Shown here: positions 1 through 9,736 of the stretch, in pieces
How the letters are laid out: every line of letters starts with the position of its first letter
How positions within the stretch are numbered: position 1 is the stretch's first letter
From: Ettlia oleoabundans
Taxonomy: Eukaryota > Chlorophyta > Chlorophyceae > Chlamydomonadales
NCBI GenBank assembly: GCA_019693395.1
Contig: JAAMXP010001908.1
Coordinates: 1-20,306, forward strand
Length of the DNA stretch: 20,306 nucleotides
Direction of reading: 5' to 3'
The notes under the pieces: model-generated
Database searches by the model: none
What the model saw: the letters and a program-made list of their open reading frames with translations, nothing else
What the model was told of the DNA's origin: nothing
Made by a program: the position numbers and the translations under genes

Positions 1-103
1 GGGCATCTTTGTGCACTCCATCCTGTATCAATCTGCGCAGACCAGTTGCTCCACTGTGCTGCATTCCTCACCTGCCGCATACACCTCCACGTTCTTGTTG
101 CAG

Positions 104-169
104 GTCAGCGATGACAACAAGGGCAAGAAGCTGTGGGATGTGAGCTGCAAGCTGGTGGGGTTGGAGTAA
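104..169 (+). CDS. Light-dependent protochlorophyllide oxidoreductase, last exon only (partial)
   Basis: Only the final 21 codons are inside the window. An intron ends in TTGTTGCAG at 95-103 and the exon then reads without interruption to TAA at 167-169. The encoded tail contains KGKKLWDVSCKLVGLE, which matches the conserved C-terminus of light-dependent protochlorophyllide reductase, where the pattern is K-x-x-(K/R)-(L/V)-W-(D/E)-x-S-x-K-L-V-G-L. This short-chain dehydrogenase reduces protochlorophyllide to chlorophyllide with NADPH and light in the plastid. The catalytic YxxxK and the Rossmann fold lie left of the window and cannot be checked. The identification rests on a short tail, so another short-chain dehydrogenase is possible but less likely. 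Bases 1-103 are read as the end of its last intron. Confidence 0.6.
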   Translation, partial: VSDDNKGKKLWDVSCKLVGLE

Positions 170-733
170 GGACCCTTGAGACTGCTGAAGATCCCACGAT
201 ATAATGACTTGGCTTTCTGACTTGCTGTTCGTTTGTACTTTGCGCCGATTGGCGACGCTTTCATTGATGTTATATTGAGGCCGGCCCTGTCGCTGCCAGC
301 CCCCATGTCCCGAACAATGTCCCAGAAGTTTTCACATTTTTGTCACGTTGCAGTAGCTAGCGGGCACAACCCGCATACACTTAATGACCGTTTCCTTGTG
401 TCGCAGTGGATGAACCCTTTCTAGTGTGAATATCACCAGACGTCAACGTGTGCGAAACTGCGCTAAACCAAACAAGACAGCGGCGGTTGGGGGGCTGGCC
501 AGCCAGACAGGAGAGAGAAGATTGGCGCTAAGGGGGATCTGTGAACAAAGCCTTGTTCTTGCAGGGGAATGTCTGTAGATGTTGTTCTAAAGGTTTGTTT
601 GCAAAGTTCAACATGCACGATGCCGTGCCATGCAGTTGCCGTGGGTGGAAAGCGCCGCTTCCTTCAGTCGGCGGCAACCCGCCGCTCTCTCTACACGCTC
701 AGCGTTCCCGAGTTACTTTTGTGGAAGCTAAAC
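170..733. other. Spacer: 3' flank of the reductase and 5' flank of the L1-domain gene
   Basis: This is 564 bases with no convincing exon. Short open frames here lack splice-compatible continuation or homology. It must contain the reductase 3' UTR and the promoter and 5' UTR of the following gene. An in-frame ATG at 569 would extend the next protein by 55 residues, but the extension is not conserved-looking and the ATG at 734 is preferred. A palindromic CTGGCCAG lies near 494; I attach no function to it. Confidence 0.5.
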
Positions 734-2493
734 ATGAACAAGGTGTCCCAGGAGCAGGTGCAGAAGGCAGTGGCGGCGCTTCTAAAATTTGTCGGCGAAC
801 AGGACCGGAACAACCTGCTAGAGGATGACGAACTGTTGTACCTGGTGCGAGACCCGGTAGTAAAAGTGGCCGTCAACATGCATGACGCATCCGATGCAAG
901 CCCGTCTTGAAACGTTTTGCGCAAAGGCTCGGTGCTTGGCCGTTATGCATTTCCAACCGTGGCACTGCTGGGAACGGGCTCTTTCCCTCGCAAGGTTTGG
1001 CATTGCAGCGATTCTGCCGCTGCGACTAATACCCCCCCTGCCGTCTCCGCCTGCATTACCCCGCAGGTGATTGGGTTAAAGAAGGTGCCACAGAAACCAC
1101 GGCACGATAAACCAGCTCGCATCCCAATCCCGCATCCTATCTATGCAGTGGAGAATGCGGAGGTCTGCCTCTTTGTAAAAGACCACAAAGGTGCGGCTTG
1201 CGGGTCATTTGCAAATATCCAGTATTGCCTGAGTTTTGCCTGTGTGGACGGGAGTGTGCCGCATCATGCACAGGAGCTGCGAATCAAAGCGTTTCTGTCC
1301 CCTCATACTTCTCATGCTTGTTTGATGCTCCCTCCCCTCCTCCGCTGCCCGGCTGGGTTCTGTGGGTGCAGGCGAGGGCCACAAGGCAGCCAAGAAAAAA
1401 GTGCTGGAGGAGCGGGTGGCAGGCATCTCCAAGGTGGTGGGGCTCAGCAAGCTGCGCACCAAGTTTGAGAGCCACGAGGCCAAGCGGCAGCTGTGCAACA
1501 GCTATGACCTCTTTGCGGCAGATGAGCGGATACTGCCGTCACTGCCCAAGCTGCTAGGTGCGAAAGGTAGCTGCAGCCAGTGAGGTGTTACATGTCGAGG
1601 GTGAGGATCGCTCCATTTGTTTACAAAGCGAATATTGTTGACACAGGATGAACATTGCATGCTGCAGTCAAACTCTTGGTGTTGATAATGTTGCGCTGCC
1701 GGCTGCAGGCAAGTCTTTCTTCAAGAAAAAGAAGCAACCGGTGCCGGTGCGACTGACGGGCAAGGACTGGGCTGGGCAGATACGAAGAGCCTGCGAGGCA
1801 ACATACCTGTTCTGGTCAGGTGCATGAGTGGGGTTGGTTGATTTGGTTGCGATGGTGCGCGGGTGTGGCGGTGCTTTGCTGGCAAGCTTGTGCAGCATTG
1901 CATGTTCCATCACACGAAGCAAGAGTTGGTGCGGCTGTTCTAAGTGAGAAGCTTTTCGTGGAAGTAGGAGCATGCATAGCAAGCATCCCTCCTTTGGACT
2001 TTTGTTGATTTCGTGGTGATGCCTGCCTGGTGCAGGCGGCAACAGCTTGACGATTAAGGTGGCGCGCACGTCGCAGAGCGAGCAGCAGGGCGTGGAAAAC
2101 ACATTAGCAGCCATTGCAGCGGCAGTAGAGAAGGTCCCACGCAAGTGGGATGGCGTGCAGGTGAGGAGCAGCGTGCCTGCTGTGTTGCAGTTGCTAAGCT
2201 GGTCATCTTTGTTTGACCTGTTTATGTCTTACTCTGCGAAATCGTTGCCACAGGGAGAACGAGCGATCGCGGTTTGGAGCACTCCCAGCTGTTGAATGTT
2301 GAAAGTTGCAACAGCAATTGCTACGTCTTCCGCTTTTCCGTGGCTGCCACCGTAATATAGGTCTAGACAACAGTCATGGTGCCCGTCCGCTATGTTTCAC
2401 ATCCTGCAGGGCCTGTTTCTCAAGACAGCAGACAGCGTGGCGCTTCCCATTTACCAGGTACTGCCAGATGCGCCCTCGAAAATTGAGCTCTAG
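734..2493 (+). CDS. Ribosomal L1 domain-containing ribosome biogenesis protein (RSL1D1/Utp30-like)
   Basis: Six exons, 734-844, 1067-1190, 1372-1557, 1709-1819, 2036-2160 and 2410-2493, encode 246 residues; all junction phases agree. The family acts in the nucleolus during pre-ribosome assembly. Diagnostic stretches are LLEDDELLYLVIGLKKVPQK at the N-terminus, the HKAAKKKVLEERV and KVVGLSKLRTKFES segments, AKRQLCNSYDLFAADERILP, LLGKSFFKKKKQPVPV, RACEATYLFWSGG and VEKVPRKWDGVQGLFLKTAD, all hallmarks of the RSL1D1/Cic1/Utp30 L1 fold. The length is close to yeast Utp30 and lacks the long basic C-terminal tail of human RSL1D1. Donors are GTGCGA, GTGCGG, GTGCGA, GTGCAT and GTGAGG. The last exon reads through a possible GT at 2458 to a TAG that gives a family-like end (YQVLPDAPSKIEL). 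The start at 734 is chosen because conserved sequence begins immediately after it. Confidence 0.9.
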
Positions 2494-2602
2494 ACAGGAC
2501 ACCAGCAAAGATGTAGGGTAGGAAAACCTTTAACAACAACCAGCAGAGCAGGGAGAGCAAGTGCAACGGAGACATATGTATCACGTGTGTCAGTTGGGGG
2601 TC

Positions 2603-2607
2603 TGTAA
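2603..2607 (+). promoter_or_regulatory. Candidate TGTAA polyadenylation signal of the L1-domain gene
   Basis: TGTAA is the characteristic poly(A) signal of chlorophyte algae. This copy lies about 110 bases after the TAG at 2491-2493, a normal distance. It sits only 10 bases before the stop codon of the convergent deubiquitinase gene, so the two transcripts would overlap at their 3' ends. I found no equally well placed TGTAA for the other genes, which lowers confidence. Confidence 0.4.
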
Positions 2608-2616
2608 CACACAGCA

Positions 2617-5600
2617 TCATTCGTCTTCTCCAGAAATGGGTTCATCATCCGACTCTGGTTCAGTGGCTGCCCAGTCTGCTGCTGATGCCGCTGCCACAGC
2701 CCCCGATGCAGTAGCAGCAGTCCCGCTGCTGGGCTCAGCTTCTGGCATCTCTGGGGCTTTGTTCAGGAATGCAGTTGTCAATCTGCATACAATTTGCATG
2801 AAAGGCAGTTGCAATGCATGAGAGCTGAAACCATGAGCACAGGCATCCCGCCCATTCGCGGAGAGCAGCCGGGCTTACATGCCATGCACAATGTCTCCAA
2901 ACTGTTGCTGCTGCTGGGGGCTCCACTGTGCCAACTGCAAGCGGCTCTGCAGAACATTGGTATAACAAACATGTTAGTCATAATGGCAGATTTAAGGTTT
3001 CAAACCACTTCTGCTCCAATCGGTCCATAAAACCAGGCTCACAGTCAATTGTGCTTTGTGCGCCCTGGGCAATGGCAAGGCTCGGCAGGTTTGTCACCAC
3101 TGGCCACTCACAAGCAGTGAAGCCACCAGCTTCTGAGCGCGGCTCTCGCCATCCCGCCACCTGCCCGCCAGATCGGCTGCAAGGCAAAGCACACGCCAAA
3201 CAGAACAGGACTGTAGCTGCCCAGCACTTGTGCCCTATAAGTTGCGCAATGAGCAATGCGCTGGCTGGTGCCCACCATCAGCGGTGGGTGGGGGTACCAC
3301 AGGCACTACAAGCCAGCCGGTGCTCACCAGCGTCGCACTTGCCCGCATATCGCTGGGCGAGCTGCAGCATCATGACTGGCATAGCTGCAACCTCCGCCTC
3401 AATATCAAGGCTGCTGCTGTCCTGCAGCTGCAAGGCTTGCAACGCCTTAGCTACGCAACCCACATCCTCTGGCCGCTGCCCAGCGCTGGGCAGGGCTCCA
3501 GGTGGATGGTCAACAAAAAACCACGTGATGCTGCTCTGCGCGCTGCTGGCACGCTTGTCATAGGGGCCCACAATCGCTGCATAATGGGAGGTTACCAAAC
3601 AAAGCAACTCATCCTTGTTAAAGGGTGACGGGAGCGCAACAGCGTACACGCACCATATATAATTGCAAGCAGGAAAGCGGGCAGCCATACCAAGAGTTTG
3701 GAGTGGCCTTGGATTGACTACCTGCAACATACACCTCTGCGCCAGATGCCTCGTCCCTATGGTGGTGTTGCTGTAGCGCCTGCACAGAAAAGAAACCGAC
3801 TTTTGCATTTATACCTTGTGACAGTGCGACTTGAAGTTCAGCCGATAGGTAGCGTACAAAGTTGCCGTGACTCAATAATGCTGCCGTGACTCAATGATGC
3901 TTGTCTCAAGTATTATAGTAACACACCAACAACCAACAGCGCCAGAGCACGTGCCTGATTGTAGATGTCTATCGTAGAGGGCTGAGTGGGGAAGGTGGGA
4001 TGTGAGTGATACCACCCCACCACCCTGCGTGTACAGTCAGATCAGATATTATTTAACATGTCAGTAGGGCAAACAGACTCAATTAAATGGACCTCCATGC
4101 CGCAGGCAATACAGGCCAGGCTAGCATTGCGAGGGTGTCGTTGTCGACTGCTGCAAAGGTCTGGCCTGGCCTCTGTGTGGTGTTCATGTGTGGTGTTCAG
4201 ACCGGATGGGCTAAACTCATTTGCCTCTGCTGCAAGCCTGCCAAAGCCTGGGATGCTCACGGCAGCACAATACTGATGAAACCTGAATGTGCTGCGAATG
4301 TTTTTTCCACTCACCGCAGCTCAGAGTCTGTCACTTGCTGCCGCACCCTCCACTCGTCCTCAGGATCCATCTCCACGTTGATGCTGTCATCCTCTGTAGT
4401 CAGCTCCCGCACCGGATGTGCGCGCAGTATTCTGCAAACATGAAGAGCATACCAAAGGAAGCGTGGACACAGAGAGCAGGCATCTAATCAGCCAGCGTGC
4501 ATCGTTATCCGCAAGCTGCGTGCAAGCATGCGCGGCCTCGGTTGCAATGCAATGTGATAGTAACAAAAGATTATTTGAGCGTATGTAATAGAAGTTCTAG
4601 ATATAATGAGTCTGCCAGTAAAAACACGAACATTCAGGAAAATCACGTAGGTGCAGCGCTTGCCTGACGGTCCTGGTGGTTGGGTCAAACGTGCCGGCCA
4701 GCACGCCGATTACTTCATTCATACACAGGTGAGCATGAAAGTCCATAGCTACCTCAGCAGCCGTAGAAACGTAAAGCGTGTAAGGTTGTGCGCCTGCAGC
4801 ACACAATTTCCAATATTCAATAGTGTGCAGTACTGAAAGGCCCAGCTGCGCGTAGTGTAGAACGGACGCTGGCACGTGCACGCACCCCCATTCCCTCCTC
4901 TCACACACGCACACACGTTTGCACACACCTTGTGTTCCTGGAGCCCCCGGCCCATACGCCTCCAGAGGCTGCAGCGCATGTTCATCATCTTGACCCAGTG
5001 CTCCATACCTATATGGTTTGTGCACCTGCAAAGCGAAAGGAAGGGAAAGAAGACAACAATCCCCTATTCTGTTGTGATTAGTGTAACAAAACGCTACATT
5101 CCACACTCAATACATGGGAACCATCAACAAGGCGCACTCAATACATGGGAACCATCATCAAGGCAAGTGCAAGTCTACACATCGAGTGGGCTGCAACGGG
5201 AAGCGGGAAATGCACTGAAGGTTTGCACCTGCCGCCGTGGTCGGAAGCGCACAAAATCGCCTTTCTCCTCCTGTTGCTCCTCAGGAGGGACCCTTTCACC
5301 TGCCAGCTGTGCTGCAGCTACTGCCTCTTGTTGGGTATCCCCTGGCGATGCAACGGCTTTCTCTGCCCCTCTGAGTCGAGCAAACTTCAGCTTCAGCACG
5401 TTCCGATCACCGTCCTTCACGCTGGCCGACACTGCCACTGAGCCACCTGCGGATCAGGACATCGCCTGCAATGCTTGATGTGCTGCGCTGGCATGCCCTC
5501 TTAGCATGCACAACAAGCGCGATGACAGGATCGGCATCCCATGTTTATATATGGAGAGCATGCTGATAGACCATTGGACATAACAACATGGTAGCTGCAA

Positions 5601-7138
5601 CACAGTTTACCTGTGAGATCGCTGCTGGAATCAACGCGTGCCCGCTTGGATGCAGGTGGCTGCTGCTGCTGCTGCTGCTCGCCAGCATATGGGGACATGC
5701 CATGCTGTGCCGATGGTCCAATGCTGACATCTCCCATCTGTCGCTTCAAAAGCTCTGCCTTGAAATGCTCAAGCACCCTGCGTGGACACAAACTTCAACA
5801 CATGTCACCGAAGCTTTTACAAACTGTCTACGTCATCAAATGCACAACTGCGTCCTACATTGACTGTATCATAAAGGCAAGGGCACAGCATACCATTGCA
5901 GAGTCCGTGACCCAAACAAGTGAAATTGGCACGTGCAGGCAAGACTGTTTGAAGTTTGGCCGCAAAAGCAGTGGCGCTTGCCTGTTGTTGTATCGCACAG
6001 TCTTCCACCCATCGTCTGCCTTGCGTGAGGGATTGACCAGGCGTTTCAGGTAAATGCTGCACAACAGAGAAGGCAGTCCACTGGAACTGGACCAAGCAGG
6101 GTTGCAATGCACGTGCCCACCAATTCCAAACTGCTGCACCATGGTTTCAACCAATGACCACATCAATGCCATAGCTGCCCAACACTGGGGTAGCTGCCCC
6201 CCTCCTGCCTGCTGCTACTTCCGGCTGCTGCTGGTCCTGGCTGCTGCTCAGATTTCTACCTGAAGGCGGAGGGTGACTCAAACACCAGGTGGTGCCCATT
6301 GATTGTGCTAGATATGCGGCCATCAGGCATCAGCGTTGCGAGCTGCTTCATGCCCTTATAGTCCTGCACAATGGCAGTAAGTGTAGGTTCTGCAAGGCAT
6401 TTCGCCAACAGGATGCGGTGCAACACGGTGCATCCAGCAACAACGCTGGGGCACCGAACCGCACCAAACAACACAAAAACCTTGAGCAACAGCCAGGAAC
6501 AGTCACGGCTCCTGCCCGGCACTAGGCTTGGTAACAAGCCAAGGGTAACATCAGCGACTGCAGCATATGCGGTATCGAGGAGGGCGGCACGAGTAGCAGA
6601 AGACACCCACCACGGACAGCACGTCGTGGCCTGGCTGCAGGATGCCCTCCTGTATCAGCAGGCGCAGCGTTATGACACCCTTGCCGCCTGGCTTGCGCGA
6701 CTTTGTCGCTTTGCCCGCCTTGACAACGAGCGGCGCAGCCGACGCGCTTTGCGCCATCACGCTGACCACAGGCGCTGTCCAGCTTACAGAGGGCGTGGGC
6801 GACGGCTGGGAAGTGGCTGTGAGTGCCGATTCCGGGCGCTGCTGCCCGGCTGGTGGGTGGTGGTGCCAGGGTAGCACTTGCGAGCGTCCCAATGCCCCTC
6901 GCTCATCCTCGGACTCTGTGGCGTCATCATCCTCTGGCTCCGCATGCAAGACTGGCTTACCAGGTGGCGGGTCGGCCAACCCCGGCAGCTGTGGCAGCGG
7001 CACCCCAGCAGGCTGGGAAGAAGGCAGCCCGTTTGAGGCGACTGGCCAGTGGTCTTGATCATCGACCAATATGTAGTGCGGCTGCTGGTATATGGCAGGA
7101 GGCCCCGCGCCGTGGTGGTGGTTCAACAGGTTTTCCAT
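2617..7138 (-). CDS. MPND-like JAMM deubiquitinase with RAMA domain
   Basis: Fourteen exons on the minus strand (7138-6612 through 6611; 6363-6260; 6056-5982; 5777-5611; 5446-5229; 5025-4929; 4793-4664; 4431-4315; 4024-3955; 3779-3722; 3576-3328; 3176-3112; 2946-2879; 2782-2617) encode 703 residues in consistent phase. Residues about 155-245 form a RAMA domain (LLIQEGILQPGHDVLSV, LMPDGRISS, YLKRLVNPSRKADDGWKTVRY). Residues about 400-600 form the MPN domain with a complete JAMM metal site: E423 in MNEVIG, H485 and H487 in GWYHSHP, S495 and D498. The C-terminal helix region resembles MPND and MYSM1, and the last residues are acidic. Residues 1-150 are acidic, Pro- and Ser-rich; a CAG-coded run of six Gln follows the RAMA domain. 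RAMA plus MPN without SANT or SWIRM points to MPND rather than MYSM1. The family is nuclear and removes ubiquitin from chromatin-linked substrates. Three of its 13 introns are GC-AG. The TTG at 7237 upstream is not a start; 7138 is the first in-frame ATG after a stop. Confidence 0.9.
3780..3954 (-). other. GC-AG intron (intron 9 of MPND-like gene)
   Basis: The donor is AATCAG|GCACGT and the acceptor is TCTGTGCAG. Joining here gives IDIYNQALQQHHHRDEASG between the JAMM aspartate and VAAIVGPY, a spacing close to animal MPND. The GT at 3950-3949 (GTGCTC) gives a frame that hits TAG in the next exon. A GT at 3935 would keep frame but adds seven residues and is a poor donor (GTTGTT). This is the least certain of the six GC introns. 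Confidence 0.65.
3863..3900. repeat. 19-bp tandem duplication inside a GC-AG intron
   Basis: Two adjacent copies of TGCCGTGACTCAATAATGC (3863-3881 and 3882-3900) differ at one base. They lie in intron 9 of the deubiquitinase gene, which is about 175 bases long. Confidence 0.9.
4432..4663 (-). other. GC-AG intron (intron 7 of MPND-like gene)
   Basis: The donor is GTCAG|GCAAGC and the acceptor is CATGTTTGCAG. The phase-2 junction yields TRTVRILRAHPVRE, which aligns with the strand after the MPN metal glutamate in animal MPND (LTVLRAFPCR). The only nearby GT, in ACC|GTCAGG, gives phase 0 and a stop codon in the next exon. Confidence 0.85.
4886..4930. repeat. CA-rich microsatellite in an intron
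   Basis: An imperfect CACACA/CACACG run with a preceding pyrimidine tract lies at the donor side of intron 6 of the deubiquitinase gene; the donor itself is GTGTGTGC on the minus strand. It is a simple repeat with no evident coding role. Confidence 0.7.
5104..5165. repeat. 31-bp tandem duplication in intron 5 of the MPND-like gene
   Basis: Copies at 5104-5134 and 5135-5165 begin CACTCAATACATGGGAACCA and match at 29 of 31 positions. They make up nearly a third of the 203-base intron (5228-5026). Confidence 0.95.
5778..5981 (-). other. GC-AG intron (intron 3 of MPND-like gene)
   Basis: The donor is AACAACAG|GCAAGC and the acceptor is TCCACGCAG. The phase-2 junction completes the RAMA domain end, WKTVRYNN|RVLEHFKAELL. 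Donor GTGCGA within this exon would create an early stop in exon 4. Reading through reaches a TAG inside the intron. Confidence 0.85.
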
Positions 7139-7865
7139 CTTTTCAAGGGTGCATGTGCCGACGCCACCGCTCCTGCCGCTGCCCGCCGCAGTCGGCGCGC
7201 GCGTTCGTGCGTGCACGCTGCCGTTGCAGTGAGCCAAGCCGTTTATTGACCTAAAGTGTGACGCTCGAGGACCCCTGCAACCTCATCAGCTGCAACAAGA
7301 ACACGTCGGCCTTCCCTGACTCCCACTTTGTTTACAGCAGTCGGCTGTGGAAGCTCTATAAGTTGTGTTGTGTTGCTGGAGTGGCAGCACGGAACTAGTA
7401 CAGAGGCCTGTTTGTACTGCTGTAGTGCCTCTCAGAGTGTCTGAATGCCTTTGGCACAAGAGTAACGTGCGCCGGCCAATATTAGTCGCAGTCACGATTA
7501 GGCATCGTAGTCAGCTGCGCACAGCCTGACCCGTTATGCTGTGAATTGAACATCGCGCCTGAGGAACTGCTGCTGTCGCGAGGGCGTGTCAATATCACGT
7601 GTATGTCAGTCGCAGGGGCACGAAGGCAGGCGGGCGCAACTTCGTTGCTTCCGTGAGGGACGGGTGGCATGTGAACTTCAAGGCCGGTACTTTAGGGCAA
7701 TTTAGGGCAATATCACCTCAAAAAATGCATATTGTCTATATAGGGTATCCGAGCATTCACGTGCAGAACAGCACCGCAAAGACAGCGCCAGCAGGTGGCA
7801 GGTGCAAGCATGCTGAAGCTTAATTAAGCCTGCCCATGTCTCAGTGCTGATGGAGTGTTAGATGA
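7139..7865. other. Spacer between the MPND-like gene start and the APRT stop
   Basis: This is 727 bases holding the 3' UTR of the phosphoribosyltransferase gene and the promoter and 5' UTR of the deubiquitinase gene, both on the minus strand. I see no conserved coding. A 62-residue minus-strand frame at 7482-7670 and plus-strand frames here look like chance. Two TTTAGGGCAA units occur at 7691-7710. A perfect 10-base palindrome CTTAATTAAG lies near 7820. Confidence 0.5.
7691..7710. repeat. Two tandem TTTAGGGCAA units (telomere-motif-like)
   Basis: TTTAGGGCAA is repeated twice in a row. The core TTTAGGG equals the plant-type telomere unit and its complement resembles the telo-box found in some plant promoters. 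It lies about 560 bases upstream of the ATG of the MPND-like gene. Two units are too few to call an interstitial telomere. Confidence 0.6.
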
Positions 7866-9304
7866 TCAGAGAGTGTCGTTCTTTGCAACGAGCACATGCA
7901 GTGGGCAGTGTCCCAGCTTTTCGCGACCGTTGAGCTCAGGTAGCTCAATTATGCATGCTGCCTCCACCACCTGCCCGCCCGCCTTCCGTATTACCTCAAT
8001 GCCCGCACCTGCAGTAAGCAGACAGATGCATGATTTGCATATAAGAGACAAAATTGGGAAGACCATGCACAATTTACAATTCAGGCAGGGTGACAGGTAG
8101 ATCGACGATCGTCCACCAGGCTGCATTGTCGTCGGCCCTCTCTATCAAATCCCTTGAAGGCAGCTGCTCACGCAGGGTGCCGCCGGTTGCAATGAGATCA
8201 TCCACCAAGAGCACCCGTTGCCCCGGCTTCACCGCCTCCACATGCATCTCTATTGTGTCCGTGCTGTACTCTGTCACATAGTTAGCTGAGATAGTGGCAC
8301 CTGCAATACAGGACTTTGTGGTAATCAGCATTGAGGGGAGGGGAATTGTTGCGGCAGGCTGATGCTGGGTCATACGCCTCGCATAGCAGAAGAACTGGAA
8401 GGGAAGATTGAGGCAGTGCAGTGGCCTCATACTGCGGCTCGGCCTAGCTTCCCTTTGCATACAAAGCATGTAATCATTTATTTGATGGCTTTTGCTGCCG
8501 CAGCACTTCCGCACCAGGCAGCTTGCCGGGCTTGCGCAGCGGCACAAATGCGCATCCCAGCGCAATGGCAAGTGGCGCGCCAAAGATCAAGCCGCGTGCC
8601 TCAAAGCCTGCTTGTGAAAATAGGGGCATTGTTAATTGCTGCGCATTAAGCAAAATTGGCAAATGTTACCAGGTCAGGTCAGCCCTTGAATCTTGAAAAA
8701 CAATGGGGTGGCGCTAATGTGATCAGCATCATAATGCAATGCTGCAACACATACGCCGCTAATAACAATGGCTTCACTCACCAGCAATTACATCCACGTT
8801 CAAGCTTTGATACCGCTCTGTCAACATCTCAATGGTGTGCTTGAAAGCCACAGGGTGCAACAGCAAGGTGGTCACATCTTGGAAAGCTATGCCTTTCTGC
8901 ATGGCGGTTGAGATTTTGCACCGATAGTGGTACAATAGTATGCTCACAAAGCCCAAACAAGCCGGCTGCGCCCTACTCAGACGGAGCAACGTTGAAGACT
9001 ACAGAATAGGTCAACTTGCCTTAGGAAAGTCTGGAATCACGCGAATTGAGTCGCTAATGACCTACAACGAGGTTCAGCAATCAATGCAAAGCCGCAGAGG
9101 AAGGCGTGTGGCATCAGCAAAACCAAACCTTCAGGTGCACCTGCCCTGCCGCCTCTTACCGCCCAAGACGGCGGCGCCGCACAATTAAAGGGCAGCTTTG
9201 ACGCGCACAAGCTGGCATCAGGACTATTTGGTAAGCTGGCCTGCAGGCCATGCAAGGCAAGTCACCTGCACACGGTCATCTTCTTGCTGGCCTCCCCGAA
9301 CCAT
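7866..9304 (-). CDS. APT: Adenine phosphoribosyltransferase
   Basis: Six minus-strand exons, 9304-9266, 9061-9020, 8896-8782, 8607-8515, 8300-8172 and 8008-7866, encode 186 residues, the normal APRT length. The enzyme salvages adenine with PRPP to give AMP, usually in the cytosol. The protein begins [20 protein letters not shown] and continues [20 protein letters not shown], then [42 protein letters not shown], the PRPP-binding loop [14 protein letters not shown] at residues 126-139 (Asp130-Asp131, Thr138) and [15 protein letters not shown] near the end. All are diagnostic and match plant APT enzymes; no key residue is missing. No transit peptide is visible, so a cytosolic enzyme is inferred. 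Exon 1 is only 13 codons and was chosen because its frame and acidic N-terminus fit plant APT. Intron 2 uses a GC donor. It is transcribed away from the PRL1-like gene, 432 bases apart. Confidence 0.96.
8897..9019 (-). other. GC-AG intron (intron 2 of APRT)
   Basis: The donor CCTAAG|GCAAGT is the ideal GC 5' splice site, and the acceptor is CGCCATGCAG. Joining gives [18 protein letters not shown], an almost invariant APRT segment, so the boundary is fixed by homology. The GT four bases into the intron gives the wrong frame. Retention would meet TGA at once. Confidence 0.95.
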
Positions 9305-9736
9305 CCCAGCGATGCAGCAAAAGGATTGTCGACTTATTGGTATGTAAATAACGTACAGCTGGGGCTGTAGATGGCTTGAGCGACGGTGTATGGGGGCATA
9401 TCATGGCATAGCACGCCTGCAAAGGTGGCCCCAGGTGCTCCTTACCTTGCTTCAACGCGTACTGCACGTTTGCATGTCCGTTGGCAGTGTGCGCGACTTT
9501 GCAGCTGTCGCTCCTGCAACTTGGAACAGGAGTGACACTCGGGTGCAGCCCAGCAGCGAAAAACTTGCCAACGCACTGTCCGGTACGTTGGCTTTGCGGA
9601 ACCTATCCCTAAGGTAAGCGGGAACATCCCTCCCTCGCAGTGGCTGATGGCGTTTGGCACTCGCTGTCGCATTGCGATCCACCGCTGCAGGATACCAGAG
9701 GAACGTGGACGCGCTAGGCGGCGAGATAGGAACACC
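9305..9736. other. Shared upstream region of APRT (-) and PRL1-like gene (+)
   Basis: These 432 bases separate the two start codons of divergent genes and must hold both promoters and 5' UTRs. I see no convincing exon. Minus-strand open frames here continue into the antisense of PRL1 exon 1 and are shadows. An AT-rich TTATTTACATA on the minus strand about 40 bases before the APRT ATG is the only TATA-like candidate. Confidence 0.5.

Noticed and set aside
569..733. N-terminal extension of the L1-domain protein from ATG 569
   Set aside because: It is in frame, but the 55 added residues are not family-like, and the conserved region begins right after ATG 734, matching known lengths.
2978..3064. 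Possible extra exon of the MPND-like gene after 3112 (minus strand)
   Set aside because: A CAG acceptor at 3065 and an open frame exist, but no donor in the right phase follows. Splicing 3112 directly to 2946 keeps phase and matches the C-terminal helices of MYSM1 and MPND.
2928..3563. 211-residue plus-strand open frame
   Set aside because: It is antisense to exons 11-13 of the MPND-like gene, whose minus-strand exons have conserved domain sequence and consistent splice phases.
9276..9505. Possible exon with VQYALKQ and CHDMPPYTVAQAIYSPS on the minus strand upstream of APRT
   Set aside because: Two pieces can be joined at GTAAGG and TTTGCAG, but the only continuation needs a 24-base intron or reaches a stop, and APRT has a complete N-terminus from 9304.
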